From JAEYOM01 sp036260935 (GTDB taxonomy: Bacteria; Bacillota; Clostridia; Acetivibrionales; DTU013), in NCBI GenBank assembly GCA_036260935.1, contig DATALQ010000018.1, positions 1 to 64,000 on the forward strand: a DNA stretch of 64,000 bases, read 5' to 3'. The notes below the pieces were generated by a model. It ran no database searches, was not told the DNA's origin, and was given only the letters and a program-made list of their open reading frames with translations. Position numbers and translations under genes: made by a program. Shown one piece after another: positions 32,496 to 40,915 of this stretch (the first letter of the stretch is position 1; the number at the start of each line of letters is the position of its first letter).

Positions 32496-33719
32496 ATGCT
32501 GGAAGTGAAGAGTGTAAGTGAGGTCATCAGAATAATAGATGACAATTTTTCAATACCCGGGCTCGAAAGTGACGTCCTGAGAATAGAGGAAGCGGTGGGA
32601 AGGATTGCTGCGGAGGATTTAAAGGCTCCCGAGGATATTCCCGGCTTCAGCAGGTCGTCGGTCGACGGTTACGCGGTCATTTCCGCAGACACGTTCGGCG
32701 CTTCCGAGTCAACGCCTGCGCAGCTTATGCACACAGGCGAGGTAAAAATGGGTGAAAAGCCTCAGCTTTCACTTAAAAACGGACAGGCAGTCTATATCCC
32801 TACCGGAGGTGAAATGCCGGGAAATGCTGACGCCGTAGTCATGGTAGAGTATACCGAAAACCTTGACGACGGTTATGTTTATATACAAAAATCCGCGGCG
32901 CCTGGAAACAGTGTGGTTTACAAGGGTGATGACGTTAAGGCGGGCGACCTTGTAATAAAATCCGGAACGCGTTTACGGCCCCAGGACGTTGGAGTCCTTG
33001 CAGCAATGGGATATTCCAGGATAGCTGTCAGGAGGAAGATACGGGTCGGTATAGTTTCCACAGGCGATGAAATCATCGGCGTGGATGAGAAGCCGACAGG
33101 AGCGCAGGTGCGCGATATAAATTCATACGCTTTATACGCAGGCCTGCTTGAACATGGCGCACAGCCGGAATTGTACGGAATCGTAAAGGATAACTTCGAA
33201 AATATCAGGCAAGTGGTCGACAAAGCACTGCAGCATTCCGATATTGTCCTGGTATCCGGCGGAAGCTCCGCAGGCGCCAGGGATGAAACAAGAAAGGTCA
33301 TAGATTCGCTCGGATCGCCCGGGGTACTTGTCCACGGTATAGCCGTGAAGCCTGGTAAACCGACGATCCTCGGAAAGATAGGCGAAAAGGCTGTTATCGG
33401 GCTTCCTGGTCATCCGGCGTCGGCTTATTCGATATTCAAGGCTTTTGTATGCCACCTCATCGACGTTATGGATGGCCGCAAAGATGAGTTGAAGCCTGCC
33501 GTCAGGGCGATAATGTCCTGCAAATACCCATCAAACAGCGGGAGGGAAGAGTTTCTTCCGGTCGAGCTCGGGGATAACGAGGGAAAGCTTTACGCATCGC
33601 CTGTCTTTGGCAAGTCGGGGCTCATAACGCTGCTGACCGCCGCAGACGGTTACGTTCATATAAGCAGGGGCAGTGAGGGCGTTGATCAGGGAAGCGAAGT
33701 CGAGGTCTTTTTATTCTGA
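32496..33719 (+). CDS. moeA: Molybdopterin molybdenum/tungsten transferase MoeA
   Basis: MoeA inserts molybdate or tungstate into adenylated pterin. The 407-residue protein has the family blocks DIPGFSRSSVDGYAV, PTGGEMPGNADAVVMVE, IVSTGDEI, SGGSSAGARDETR and IGLPGHPASAY. It is preceded by GGAGG and follows tupC closely. A second MoeA-type gene lies directly downstream, an arrangement seen where Mo and W need separate insertases; which one serves W cannot be told from sequence. Confidence 0.94.
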   Translation: MLEVKSVSEVIRIIDDNFSIPGLESDVLRIEEAVGRIAAEDLKAPEDIPGFSRSSVDGYAVISADTFGASESTPAQLMHTGEVKMGEKPQLSLKNGQAVYIPTGGEMPGNADAVVMVEYTENLDDGYVYIQKSAAPGNSVVYKGDDVKAGDLVIKSGTRLRPQDVGVLAAMGYSRIAVRRKIRVGIVSTGDEIIGVDEKPTGAQVRDINSYALYAGLLEHGAQPELYGIVKDNFENIRQVVDKALQHSDIVLVSGGSSAGARDETRKVIDSLGSPGVLVHGIAVKPGKPTILGKIGEKAVIGLPGHPASAYSIFKAFVCHLIDVMDGRKDELKPAVRAIMSCKYPSNSGREEFLPVELGDNEGKLYASPVFGKSGLITLLTAADGYVHISRGSEGVDQGSEVEVFLF

Positions 33720-33816
33720 CTATATGCAGTGCACCGGCGCGGAACTGAAAATCAGGAATGCCGTAATGGCTCCTGAAGCGGACAAGCCGGATCGAGGCGG
33801 TACAATGGAGGCGACT

Positions 33817-35730
33817 ATGGCATATTCATATTTGGAGAACATCGAGCTTGAAGAAGCTATAAAAACATATACGGCTGCAATAAAGTCCGAGGGATACTCA
33901 TTAAAGCCGGAAGAGATCAGCGTGGGGAAGAGTCTTGGACGAATGACCTCGGAAGCAGTTTTTGCAAAGATTTCCTCACCCCACTACAACGCCTGCGCGA
34001 TGGACGGGATAGCGCTTTTTGCGAAAAGTACCTTTGGAGCTACGGAAACTACGCCCGTCATACTGAAGGAGGGCGAGGATTATGAAAGGGTTGATACGGG
34101 AGATCCGCTCCCTGAAAGGTTCGACTCCGTAGTCATGATCGAGGATGTCATCGAGAACGGGGCAGGAACGGTAAAGCTCATAGATGCTGCCTCCCCATGG
34201 CAGAACATCCGCCAGATAGGCGAGGACATCTGTGCATCGGAAATGATCGTACCCTCCAATACGGTCATCGGGCCTGCGATGATAGGAGCGATGCTTGCCG
34301 GAGGTGTACTGACCGTAATGGTCTGGAAAAAACCAGTCGTAGGGCTCATACCTACGGGTGACGAGATCGTCAGCCCTACGGACAACCCCGGAAAAGGCGA
34401 GATCATAGAATTCAACTCCTCTATTTTTTCAGCCATGCTGGAGAACTGGGGCGCCGAAGTAAAAGTTTACGGAATCGTTCCGGACAGGTTCCCGCTAATT
34501 AAGGAAGCCGTTCAAAAGGCCGCCGCCGAATGTGACATGGTGGTTTTGAACGCGGGCTCGTCGGCAGGCAGGGAGGATTTTTCCTCAAGAGCAGTAACCG
34601 AAAGCGGCAGGCTTATAACGCACGGTATCGCGATCAGGCCGGGGAAACCCGCGATCCTTGGAATAGTTAACGGGCGGCCGATAGTAGGCGTTCCAGGATA
34701 TCCTGTTTCAGGTATCATAGTGATGGACAGGCTGTTTAAAAGGGTATTGGAAAGCCTTATGCACGTTGAACACCATGAAGGTGTCATGGCAAATGCCGTG
34801 CTCTCGAGGAAAATAGTGTCATCGCTAAAGTATAAAGAGTTTGTCAGGATGAAGCTTGGGGCCGTGGACGGAAAGCTTATTGCCACGCCCTTGAACCGTG
34901 GCGCCGGGGTTGTAACCTCCTTCGTAAAAGCGGATGGGTTAATGGAGATACCCATCAATTCGGAAGGTTATGAAGCCGGACGTGAGGTGGACGTCGAGCT
35001 TCTGAGAGACAGGGGCGAGATCGAAAACACACTGGTTGTAACAGGCAGCCATGACCCTTTGATCGATCTTGTTTCCGACCTGCTGAGGAGAAAGCATACG
35101 GGCGAATATATCGCCTCGTCGCACGTGGGAAGCATGGGAGGAATCACTGCGGTCAGGAGGGGCGAGGCTCACCTTGCGGGAATACACCTTCTCGATGAGG
35201 AGACGGGAGGGTATAACGAAAGCTATATAAATAAATATTTAAGCACTGAAAAAATTTTTTTGATTCGTTGTGTAAAGAGGATCCAGGGCCTGATGATAGC
35301 CAAAGGAAATCCTAAAAATATTAAGGACTTTGAGGACATTGCAAGGGAAGGAATAAGTTACGTCAACAGGCAAAAGGGATCCGGCACAAGGGTATTGCTG
35401 AATTACCTGCTGAAAAAGAAAGGTATGGCTTCCGGCAGCATTTACGGATACGACCGTGAAGAGTTCACGCATATGTCGGTCGCAGCGCTGGTTGCTTCGG
35501 GGAGCGCCGACGCCGGTATGGGGATATATTCAGCGGCCCATGCCTACGATCTGGATTTCATACCGGTTTGCGAGGAGCAATATGATTTTATAATGCCTGT
35601 CCGGTTCACTGAATTGGAAATTGTAAAGCATTTTATAAGCATACTGGAATCATCAGAGTTCAAAGCGGAGCTTGACCGCATGGGGGGATACAGATTGGAC
35701 AAACCCGGAGAAATGCGGATATTCGGATAA
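33817..35730 (+). CDS. moeA: MoeA fused to a periplasmic-binding-type (PBP) domain
   Basis: The start is placed at ATG 33817, five bases after GGAGG; the frame is open 48 codons further upstream but that part overlaps the previous gene. Residues 1-410 are a MoeA domain (PHYNACAMDGIALF, PTGDEIV, AGSSAGREDFSSR, GVPGYPVSG). Residues 410-637 resemble the substrate-binding fold of ModA/LysR-type proteins: LVVTGSHDPLIDLVSDLL, SSHVGSMGGITAV, RQKGSGTRVLLNYLL and ADAGMGIYSAA. There is no signal peptide, so the binding domain is cytoplasmic and may hold the oxyanion or sense cofactor. Such MoeA-PBP proteins are known in Clostridia. Confidence 0.92.
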   Translation: MAYSYLENIELEEAIKTYTAAIKSEGYSLKPEEISVGKSLGRMTSEAVFAKISSPHYNACAMDGIALFAKSTFGATETTPVILKEGEDYERVDTGDPLPERFDSVVMIEDVIENGAGTVKLIDAASPWQNIRQIGEDICASEMIVPSNTVIGPAMIGAMLAGGVLTVMVWKKPVVGLIPTGDEIVSPTDNPGKGEIIEFNSSIFSAMLENWGAEVKVYGIVPDRFPLIKEAVQKAAAECDMVVLNAGSSAGREDFSSRAVTESGRLITHGIAIRPGKPAILGIVNGRPIVGVPGYPVSGIIVMDRLFKRVLESLMHVEHHEGVMANAVLSRKIVSSLKYKEFVRMKLGAVDGKLIATPLNRGAGVVTSFVKADGLMEIPINSEGYEAGREVDVELLRDRGEIENTLVVTGSHDPLIDLVSDLLRRKHTGEYIASSHVGSMGGITAVRRGEAHLAGIHLLDEETGGYNESYINKYLSTEKIFLIRCVKRIQGLMIAKGNPKNIKDFEDIAREGISYVNRQKGSGTRVLLNYLLKKKGMASGSIYGYDREEFTHMSVAALVASGSADAGMGIYSAAHAYDLDFIPVCEEQYDFIMPVRFTELEIVKHFISILESSEFKAELDRMGGYRLDKPGEMRIFG

Positions 35731-35853
35731 CCCGGATAACCTAAGACAAATATGTTTATTTAGATAAATAGAATTGCCGCAGAAATAACTGCAGTATTGA
35801 TTTACGGGGAGATTGTATTTAAAAACATATATTAGAAACGTGAGGCGCTTACT

Positions 35854-36813
35854 ATGAAAGATCAATTCGGGAGGGAAATTGAGTATTTGAGGATTTCCGT
35901 TACGCAAAACTGCAATTTGAAATGCTTATACTGCTCCCCCGATGGGAGCGGCGGCGTGCCAAAATGCCCTGATTATCTGTCGCCGGAGGAATTTGAAAGA
36001 ATCGTAAGGTCGATGGTAAAAACAGGAATACGCAATGTTAGGATAACAGGCGGCGAGCCTTTAACGCGCTGCGATATATGTGAAATAATCGAAAGGATTT
36101 CTAAAATAGAGGGCATTGAGGATCTGTCAATGACCACGAATGGTATAAACCTTGGCAAAATGGCGGACAAGCTGAAGGCAGCAGGCTTGAAAAGGCTCAA
36201 CATCAGCATGGATTCGCTGAAGGCGGACAAGTTCAGGTATATTACAGGCGGCGGAAGGCTTGAAGACACGATGAAGGGCATACAAAAATCGATGGAATTG
36301 GGCATGAATCCTGTCAAAATCAATACTGTGCTAATAAAAGGCGTAAATGATGATGAGATAGACGATTTTATACAACTGACAAAAGACAGCCCCCTGGAGG
36401 TCAGATTTATCGAGCTTATGCCGATAGGCAGGTTCGGTGAGGAAAATTCCGACAAATCCATCAGTAATTCGGACATTATTGAAGCAAGGCCTGAACTTGT
36501 GCCTTGCGAGGATGGACTGGCCGGGGCTCCCGCAAGATATTACAGGATCGAAGGGTACAAGGGCAAAGTAGGCTTCATAAGCCCTATGAGCCATAAGTTC
36601 TGCAGCAGCTGCAACAGGATCAGGCTGACCTGCGAGGGCAAAATCAAACCCTGCCTTGGAAACAACGGGGAGTCGGATATTACAGAAGTATTGAAACAGG
36701 ACTCCGCAGCACTGGATGAATTCGTCAGGAAGGCCATATATGAAAAACCTGAAGGCCATAATTTCGGGAAAGATTTTTCTTCGGTAAGAAATATGAGCAT
36801 GATCGGAGGATAA
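35854..36813 (+). CDS. moaA: GTP 3',8-cyclase MoaA
   Basis: Radical SAM enzyme for the first step of pyranopterin synthesis. The 319-residue protein has CNLKCLYC (SAM cluster) near the N-terminus, RITGGEPL, and the second cluster cysteines CSSCNRIR and KPCLG. It ends in the functional Gly-Gly (MIGG). The 123-base space before it has a TATTTA-GA-TAAATA repeat but no clear promoter. moaC starts seven bases after its stop. Confidence 0.95.
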   Translation: MKDQFGREIEYLRISVTQNCNLKCLYCSPDGSGGVPKCPDYLSPEEFERIVRSMVKTGIRNVRITGGEPLTRCDICEIIERISKIEGIEDLSMTTNGINLGKMADKLKAAGLKRLNISMDSLKADKFRYITGGGRLEDTMKGIQKSMELGMNPVKINTVLIKGVNDDEIDDFIQLTKDSPLEVRFIELMPIGRFGEENSDKSISNSDIIEARPELVPCEDGLAGAPARYYRIEGYKGKVGFISPMSHKFCSSCNRIRLTCEGKIKPCLGNNGESDITEVLKQDSAALDEFVRKAIYEKPEGHNFGKDFSSVRNMSMIGG

Positions 36814-36819
36814 GGTATT

Positions 36820-37296
36820 ATGGAGCTTTCACATGTTGACGAGAACGGAAATGCGCGCATGGTGGATGTCTCACAAAAGGACATGACTGCCAGGGAGGCT
36901 GTTGCTGCCGGTCGCATATATATGAGGCCGGAGACGCTGAAAAAGATATTGGAAAATAACATGCCCAAGGGCGACGTGCTTTCAACCGCAAGGATAGCCG
37001 GGATCATGGGAGCAAAGCGCACCCAGGAGCTCATTCCCATGTGCCATCAGGTGCCGCTCGACGTTGTTGAGATCGAGTTGGCGCAGGATGAGGAGAAAAG
37101 CTGCATAGATATCAAAGCGACCGCAAGATGCTACTGGAAGACAGGGGTCGAGATGGAGGCGCTTACCGCAGTTTCAGTGGCAGGACTGACCATATACGAT
37201 ATGTGCAAGGCAGTGGACAAGGAAATGGTTATCGGAGAGATAATGCTTATAAGAAAATCAGGCGGAAAATCCGGGGTGTTCGAAAGGAGAAAGTAA
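36820..37296 (+). CDS. moaC: Cyclic pyranopterin monophosphate synthase MoaC
   Basis: The 158-residue protein shows the MoaC blocks FSHVDENG-type start (LSHVDENGNARMVDVS), AKRTQELIPMCHQVPL, TGVEMEALTAVSVAGLTIYDM and IGEIMLIRKSGGKSG. It converts the MoaA product to cPMP. Its ribosome site lies in the end of moaA, so the two are coupled. Confidence 0.96.
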   Translation: MELSHVDENGNARMVDVSQKDMTAREAVAAGRIYMRPETLKKILENNMPKGDVLSTARIAGIMGAKRTQELIPMCHQVPLDVVEIELAQDEEKSCIDIKATARCYWKTGVEMEALTAVSVAGLTIYDMCKAVDKEMVIGEIMLIRKSGGKSGVFERRK

Positions 37297-37299
37297 ATC

Positions 37300-37734
37300 A
37301 TGGCCAGTGTTTTAGCAATCAATATCAGTGAGAAAAAAGGCGTTCCAAAGAAAACGATCGACCAGGGTGAATTCATAGTGGACTTCGGCCTGAAGGGAGA
37401 CGCTCACGGCGGCAACTGGCACAGGCAGGTAAGCCTTCTTGGGCAGGAAAGCATTGACAAGATGACGGCTATAGGAATAAAAGGCCTGTGTTCGGGGAAA
37501 TTCGCTGAGAATATAACAACGGAAGGCATAGTACTATACGAGCTGCCTGTTGGTACCAGGCTCAACATTGGCGATGTGCTCTTTGAAGTTACCCAGATAG
37601 GCAAGGAATGTCACCAGAAATGCGCCATATTCAAGCTTGTTGGAAATTGCGTAATGCCTAAGGAAGGTATTTTTGCGAAGGTCTTGAAGGGCGGCATCAT
37701 CAAAAAAGGCGATAAAATTGAGATCGTGAAATAA
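37300..37734 (+). CDS. MOSC-domain protein
   Basis: The 144-residue protein is a single MOSC domain with GLKGDAHGGNWHRQVSLLGQE, FAENITTEGI and the cysteine-bearing QIGKECHQKCAIF; MOSC domains relate to sulfur carriage on molybdenum cofactor. It is a short, stand-alone member of the type found beside moaC in anaerobes, possibly tuning the sulfur or cysteine ligand of Mo/W enzymes. Its ribosome site overlaps the end of moaC. Confidence 0.9.
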   Translation: MASVLAINISEKKGVPKKTIDQGEFIVDFGLKGDAHGGNWHRQVSLLGQESIDKMTAIGIKGLCSGKFAENITTEGIVLYELPVGTRLNIGDVLFEVTQIGKECHQKCAIFKLVGNCVMPKEGIFAKVLKGGIIKKGDKIEIVK

Positions 37735-37760
37735 AACGGATTGATTCGGAGGGCAGCGCA

Positions 37761-38579
37761 ATGCTTGATGAAAATGGGGTCTTAAGGTATTCGAGGCAGA
37801 TCATTCTGAAAGATGTAGGAATGGCAGGTCAGGAAAAGCTACTGAAATCGGGCGTCCTGGTGGTAGGCGCAGGCGGCCTGGGATCGCCGGCGCTGTATTA
37901 TCTGGCGGCTGCTGGCGTTGGTAAAATCGGGGTTGTGGATTTTGACACCGTGGGCATTTCCAACCTGCAAAGACAGATACTTTATACTACCGGTGATCTG
38001 CAGAAGAAGAAGGTCGATATTGCGGCCGAGAGGCTTGCTGATCTGAATCCTGATGTTAAGGCAGTTAAATACCCCTTCAGGATCGATAAAAATAACATCG
38101 AGGATATAATAGACGGGTACGATGTCGTCATAGACGCGACTGACAACTTCACGGCAAGGTATCTGGTCAGCGACAGCTGCCATTTGGCCGGGAAACCGCT
38201 GGTAGAGGGAGCTGTGCTTGCGTTTACAGGCATGCTGATGACTGTCATCCCGGGGAAAACGCCCTGCTACAGGTGCCTTTATCCGGAACCGCCAAGGGAG
38301 GGTGATGTACCTACCTGCTCGGACGCCGGGATTATAGGCATGATAGCCGGGACTATCGGCTCACTGCAGGCTCTGGAAGCGGTAAAAGTGATACTTGGCA
38401 TCGGGGATATAATGGCAGGCAGGGTGTTGTTTTTTGACGGCCTCGATTTGAGCTTCAGGGAAATGAAGCTCGAAAGGAACAGGCACTGCCGGCTTTGCGG
38501 CGAAAACCCCAGTATTAAGGAACCAGTCCAATATGAAATGAATTATTGCGCAAGCAAGATAAGAGATTTTACTGAATAA
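37761..38579 (+). CDS. moeB: MoeB/ThiF-type E1 adenylyltransferase
   Basis: The 272-residue protein has the nucleotide-binding GAGGLGSPALYYLAAAGVG, DFDTVGISNLQRQILY, and zinc cysteines CYRCLYP and CRLCGENP. It adenylates the C-terminal glycine of MoaD-type carriers, presumably the one at 17752. It lacks the rhodanese domain of MOCS3, so sulfur must come from another donor. It is the last gene of the moa/moe run. Confidence 0.93.
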   Translation: MLDENGVLRYSRQIILKDVGMAGQEKLLKSGVLVVGAGGLGSPALYYLAAAGVGKIGVVDFDTVGISNLQRQILYTTGDLQKKKVDIAAERLADLNPDVKAVKYPFRIDKNNIEDIIDGYDVVIDATDNFTARYLVSDSCHLAGKPLVEGAVLAFTGMLMTVIPGKTPCYRCLYPEPPREGDVPTCSDAGIIGMIAGTIGSLQALEAVKVILGIGDIMAGRVLFFDGLDLSFREMKLERNRHCRLCGENPSIKEPVQYEMNYCASKIRDFTE

Positions 38580-38587
38580 TTGCTGAT

Positions 38588-38648
38588 GACAGGCACTTCT
38601 CCCTGTCGCTTTCGAATGCATTGGCGGCGGCTTACTGTTTACCGCCAA
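38588..38648 (+). terminator. Hairpins after moeB
   Basis: GACAGG/CCTGTC (38588-38607) and TTGGCGG/CCGCCAA (38621-38648) are clean hairpins in the 264-base space after moeB. Neither has a long T-run, so they are weak or factor-dependent terminators. Confidence 0.45.
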
Positions 38649-38772
38649 GCCTTAAGGCAGTTGCAAATAGTGTGCCGCCAGGCCTTTCATCAGTGAGTTC
38701 TCTTACGTCATCTGGCCGACTTCATCTCTGGCCGATTTCTCGGTATAATTTCCAGAAATATGAAATAATTGG

Positions 38773-38817
38773 TTGACACTGTCAATTAATTTACATATAA
38801 TATAGCTGACGACGTCA
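38773..38817 (+). promoter_or_regulatory. Consensus promoter with two operators before the MarR gene
   Basis: TTGACA (38773-38778) and TATAAT (38796-38801) are 17 bases apart, a perfect consensus. TTGACACTGTCAA (38773-38785) is an interrupted palindrome on the -35 and TGACGACGTCA (38807-38817) is another just after the -10. Sites of this kind fit autorepression by the MarR protein encoded next. Confidence 0.75.
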
Positions 38818-38843
38818 ACCATATTACTTAAGGAAGAATCCTG

Positions 38844-39320
38844 ATGCATAAAAATATACCTGATATTTATAGCTCTTTACAGCAAATTGCCTGGCTATTT
38901 GGAGGCCATGGGATTAACGGAGAATGCTGCGGAGATCTGTCATTCGTTGATTTCATAGCCCTTAAAAAGGTTTATGAGAACACTGCAATAACCATACAAG
39001 GGATAGGTAATGCCTTGAACTTTACCAAGAGCGGAGCAACGAGGATCATAAACCGGCTGGAGATTAAGGGTTACGTAACGCGGGAAAATTCGCCTGAAGA
39101 CGGAAGAGTCTGCTGTGTAATGATTACTGAAAAAGGGGTAACTGTAGTTTCAAAAATCATTAAGAACTATACTGAATACTTGCATGAAACTCTGAAAAAC
39201 TTGGACACAGAAGCTGTGGAGCAAGTTAAAAAAGTATTGGATACATTGTTAGCTGAATTAAATAAAAACAAACAATGCATCTCGGATCCATTAACAGTAT
39301 TGGAAGGGGAATGTATTTGA
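38844..39320 (+). CDS. MarR-family regulator, Cys-rich
   Basis: The 158-residue protein has a winged helix with IQGIGNALNFTKSGATRIINRL as recognition region and the wing ENSPEDGRVCCVMIT. Six cysteines (GECCGD, RVCCV, KQCIS, EGECI) suggest that thiols bind a metalloid or sense oxidants or persulfide. It lies behind a consensus promoter flanked by two operator-like palindromes and its end overlaps the permease gene, so it should control itself and the permease. Confidence 0.85.
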   Translation: MHKNIPDIYSSLQQIAWLFGGHGINGECCGDLSFVDFIALKKVYENTAITIQGIGNALNFTKSGATRIINRLEIKGYVTRENSPEDGRVCCVMITEKGVTVVSKIIKNYTEYLHETLKNLDTEAVEQVKKVLDTLLAELNKNKQCISDPLTVLEGECI

Positions 39321-40210
39321 ACTCACTCTTTGATACGATAAAGTATTTTATTACGATCATGTCAGAGCTCATTGTCCTGTTCATTGGAATCAGTACTCTT
39401 GTAGCTTTGGCCCTTATGTACCTGCCACCGGATAAAATGAAAAATTGGATGTCAGGCAAAGGTATACTCGGTAACATCCTGGGGGTTCTATTCGGTGCAG
39501 TAACGCCCTTTTGTGCCTGTTCCACTGTCCCTATAACTCTTGGGCTTATAAAGGCAGGCATTCCGTTCGGTACCGTAATGTCTTTTGTAATAGCATCGCC
39601 GCTGATGGACCCATTAGTGTTTATAATGCTGGGGTCATTTTTAGGATGGAAGGTAGCTATTGGATTCCTACTTCTTACATCAGCTTTTTCTGTTATTTTC
39701 GGCGTTCTTCTCGATAAGCTGGGCTGGGCCAATCAGGTGAAGAACGTCAGGATCAAAGGCGGTTCCGGCGAACACACCGGGGAAGTGCCAAGCGGATTCA
39801 AAGCCAGGCTGAAGGCCTCTTTCTTTAAGGCTTTTGGTGACTTCAAGGCAGTATTTCTTTATATGATTATTGGTGTCGGCATAGGCGCTTTAATTTATGG
39901 ATATCTGCCGGCTGATCTTTTGGCGAAGGTTGCCGGCCCTGATAATCCTTTCGCTGTGATTGTTGTAGCATTGATCGGTATGCCTCTTTATATACGCGTC
40001 GAATCTGCCATACCAATTGGTCTTGCTTTGCTTAATAAGGGAGCCAGTATAGGCGCCGTAATTGCCTTGATAATCAGCGGCGCCGGTATTGCAATACCTG
40101 AACTGACTATGCTTGCAAGTATTTTTAAGAAAAAGATCATTATTGCATTTATTGTCATTGTATTCGTTTCCGCGGTGCTTTCCGGATTGATATTTAACAT
40201 GCTTGTATAA
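39311..40210 (+). CDS. COG0701-type permease (ArsP/SO_0444-like), copy 1
   Basis: This membrane protein of about 299 residues has eight or more helices and the cysteine motif PFCACSTVPI in a helix, typical of the DUF318/COG0701 permeases that export organoarsenicals or other thiophilic compounds. The start is taken as ATG 39311 (MYLNSL), overlapping the MarR end; TTG 39317 is better spaced from GGAAGGGG and is also possible. The substrate is unknown. A second permease of the same family is encoded at 40916, in an ArsR-controlled unit. Confidence 0.8.
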   Translation: MYLNSLFDTIKYFITIMSELIVLFIGISTLVALALMYLPPDKMKNWMSGKGILGNILGVLFGAVTPFCACSTVPITLGLIKAGIPFGTVMSFVIASPLMDPLVFIMLGSFLGWKVAIGFLLLTSAFSVIFGVLLDKLGWANQVKNVRIKGGSGEHTGEVPSGFKARLKASFFKAFGDFKAVFLYMIIGVGIGALIYGYLPADLLAKVAGPDNPFAVIVVALIGMPLYIRVESAIPIGLALLNKGASIGAVIALIISGAGIAIPELTMLASIFKKKIIIAFIVIVFVSAVLSGLIFNMLV

Positions 40211-40253
40211 GCGTGCTGATGATACAAAAATTACTAAAAAGGAGGTTGTGATC

Positions 40254-40421
40254 ATGAAAGAAGAAAATGAGAAAAAGAGCTTGTTTGTTCGTTTGGCCGG
40301 GAAAGGGAAAAAGAAATCCTGTTGCTGTAATATCGAAGTGGAAGAAATCCCTGAAGAAAACCAGGACGCAAAGAAAGAGAAGGATGCAAAAAAGGATGAG
40401 GGTAATTCCTGCTGCAGATAG
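40254..40421 (+). CDS. Small lysine-rich peptide with CCC and CC motifs
   Basis: The 55-residue product starts MKEENEKKSLFVRL after AAGGAGG and contains KKSCCCNIEVEE and a C-terminal CC (NSCCR). The middle is a charged EENQDAKKEKDAKK linker. Two clustered thiol sites at opposite ends suggest binding of a soft metal or metalloid for handover to the permease. It ends the MarR-permease transcript, just before a strong terminator. No named family; similar small proteins beside such permeases are recalled but not checked. Confidence 0.75.
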   Translation: MKEENEKKSLFVRLAGKGKKKSCCCNIEVEEIPEENQDAKKEKDAKKDEGNSCCR

Positions 40422-40448
40422 TACGTCGGTCAACCTTTCATCTATCAG

Positions 40449-40473
40449 AACTCCCGCTTGTTGGGAGTTTTTT
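40449..40473 (+). terminator. Intrinsic terminator after the MarR-permease unit
   Basis: AACTCCC and GGGAGTT pair around GCTTGTT and are followed by a T-run. Confidence 0.88.
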
Positions 40474-40496
40474 GTTTTCGATTTACAAAATAAATA

Positions 40497-40531
40497 TTGA
40501 CATCTATTTATACAATAATATAATGATATTA
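40497..40531 (+). promoter_or_regulatory. Promoter and operator of the ArsR unit
   Basis: TTGACA (40497-40502) and TATAAT (40519-40524) are 16 bases apart. TAATAT-AATG-ATATTA (40516-40531) covers the -10, the usual place for an ArsR/SmtB operator. Confidence 0.78.
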
Positions 40532-40573
40532 TGATATTAGAAAAAGCTAATATAACAGAAAGGTAGTTAAACT

Positions 40574-40888
40574 ATGATAAATATGGGAAGCCAGCTTGTT
40601 TCGAATATTTTCAAGGCATTGGCCCATCCTACCAGGATACAGATCATTAAGCTATTGAAGGACGGCGAAATGTGCGTTTGCGATATTTTGCCCAAAATAG
40701 ATTCGGAACAGTCGAACACATCGCAGCATCTGACAGTTCTAAAAAGTCAGGGCATCGTTGATAGCAGAAAAGAGGGTTCAAGGGTTATTTATTCTGTGAA
40801 AAACAAAGAGGTCTTTGAAATGCTTGAACTGGCTGAGAAAATCATACTTCGGCAGCTCGAGGATACTAAAGCATTACTGTCAAAATGA
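40574..40888 (+). CDS. arsR: ArsR/SmtB-family repressor
   Basis: The 104-residue winged-helix protein has ALAHPTRIQIIKLLKDGEMCVCDILPKI, where CVCD in the recognition-helix region is the thiol metal site of ArsR-type arsenite sensors, and QSNTSQHLTVLKSQGIV as recognition helix. Its promoter carries an inverted repeat on the -10. It would release the second permease, ferredoxin and thioredoxin genes when a soft metal or metalloid binds. Confidence 0.9.
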   Translation: MINMGSQLVSNIFKALAHPTRIQIIKLLKDGEMCVCDILPKIDSEQSNTSQHLTVLKSQGIVDSRKEGSRVIYSVKNKEVFEMLELAEKIILRQLEDTKALLSK

Positions 40889-40915
40889 AGAACAGGGACT
40901 GAGTGGGGTCAACTT

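Noticed and set aside
33673..33816. 48-codon N-terminal extension of the MoeA-PBP gene
   Set aside because: It overlaps moeA in another frame, does not look like MoeA, and GGAGG points to ATG 33817.
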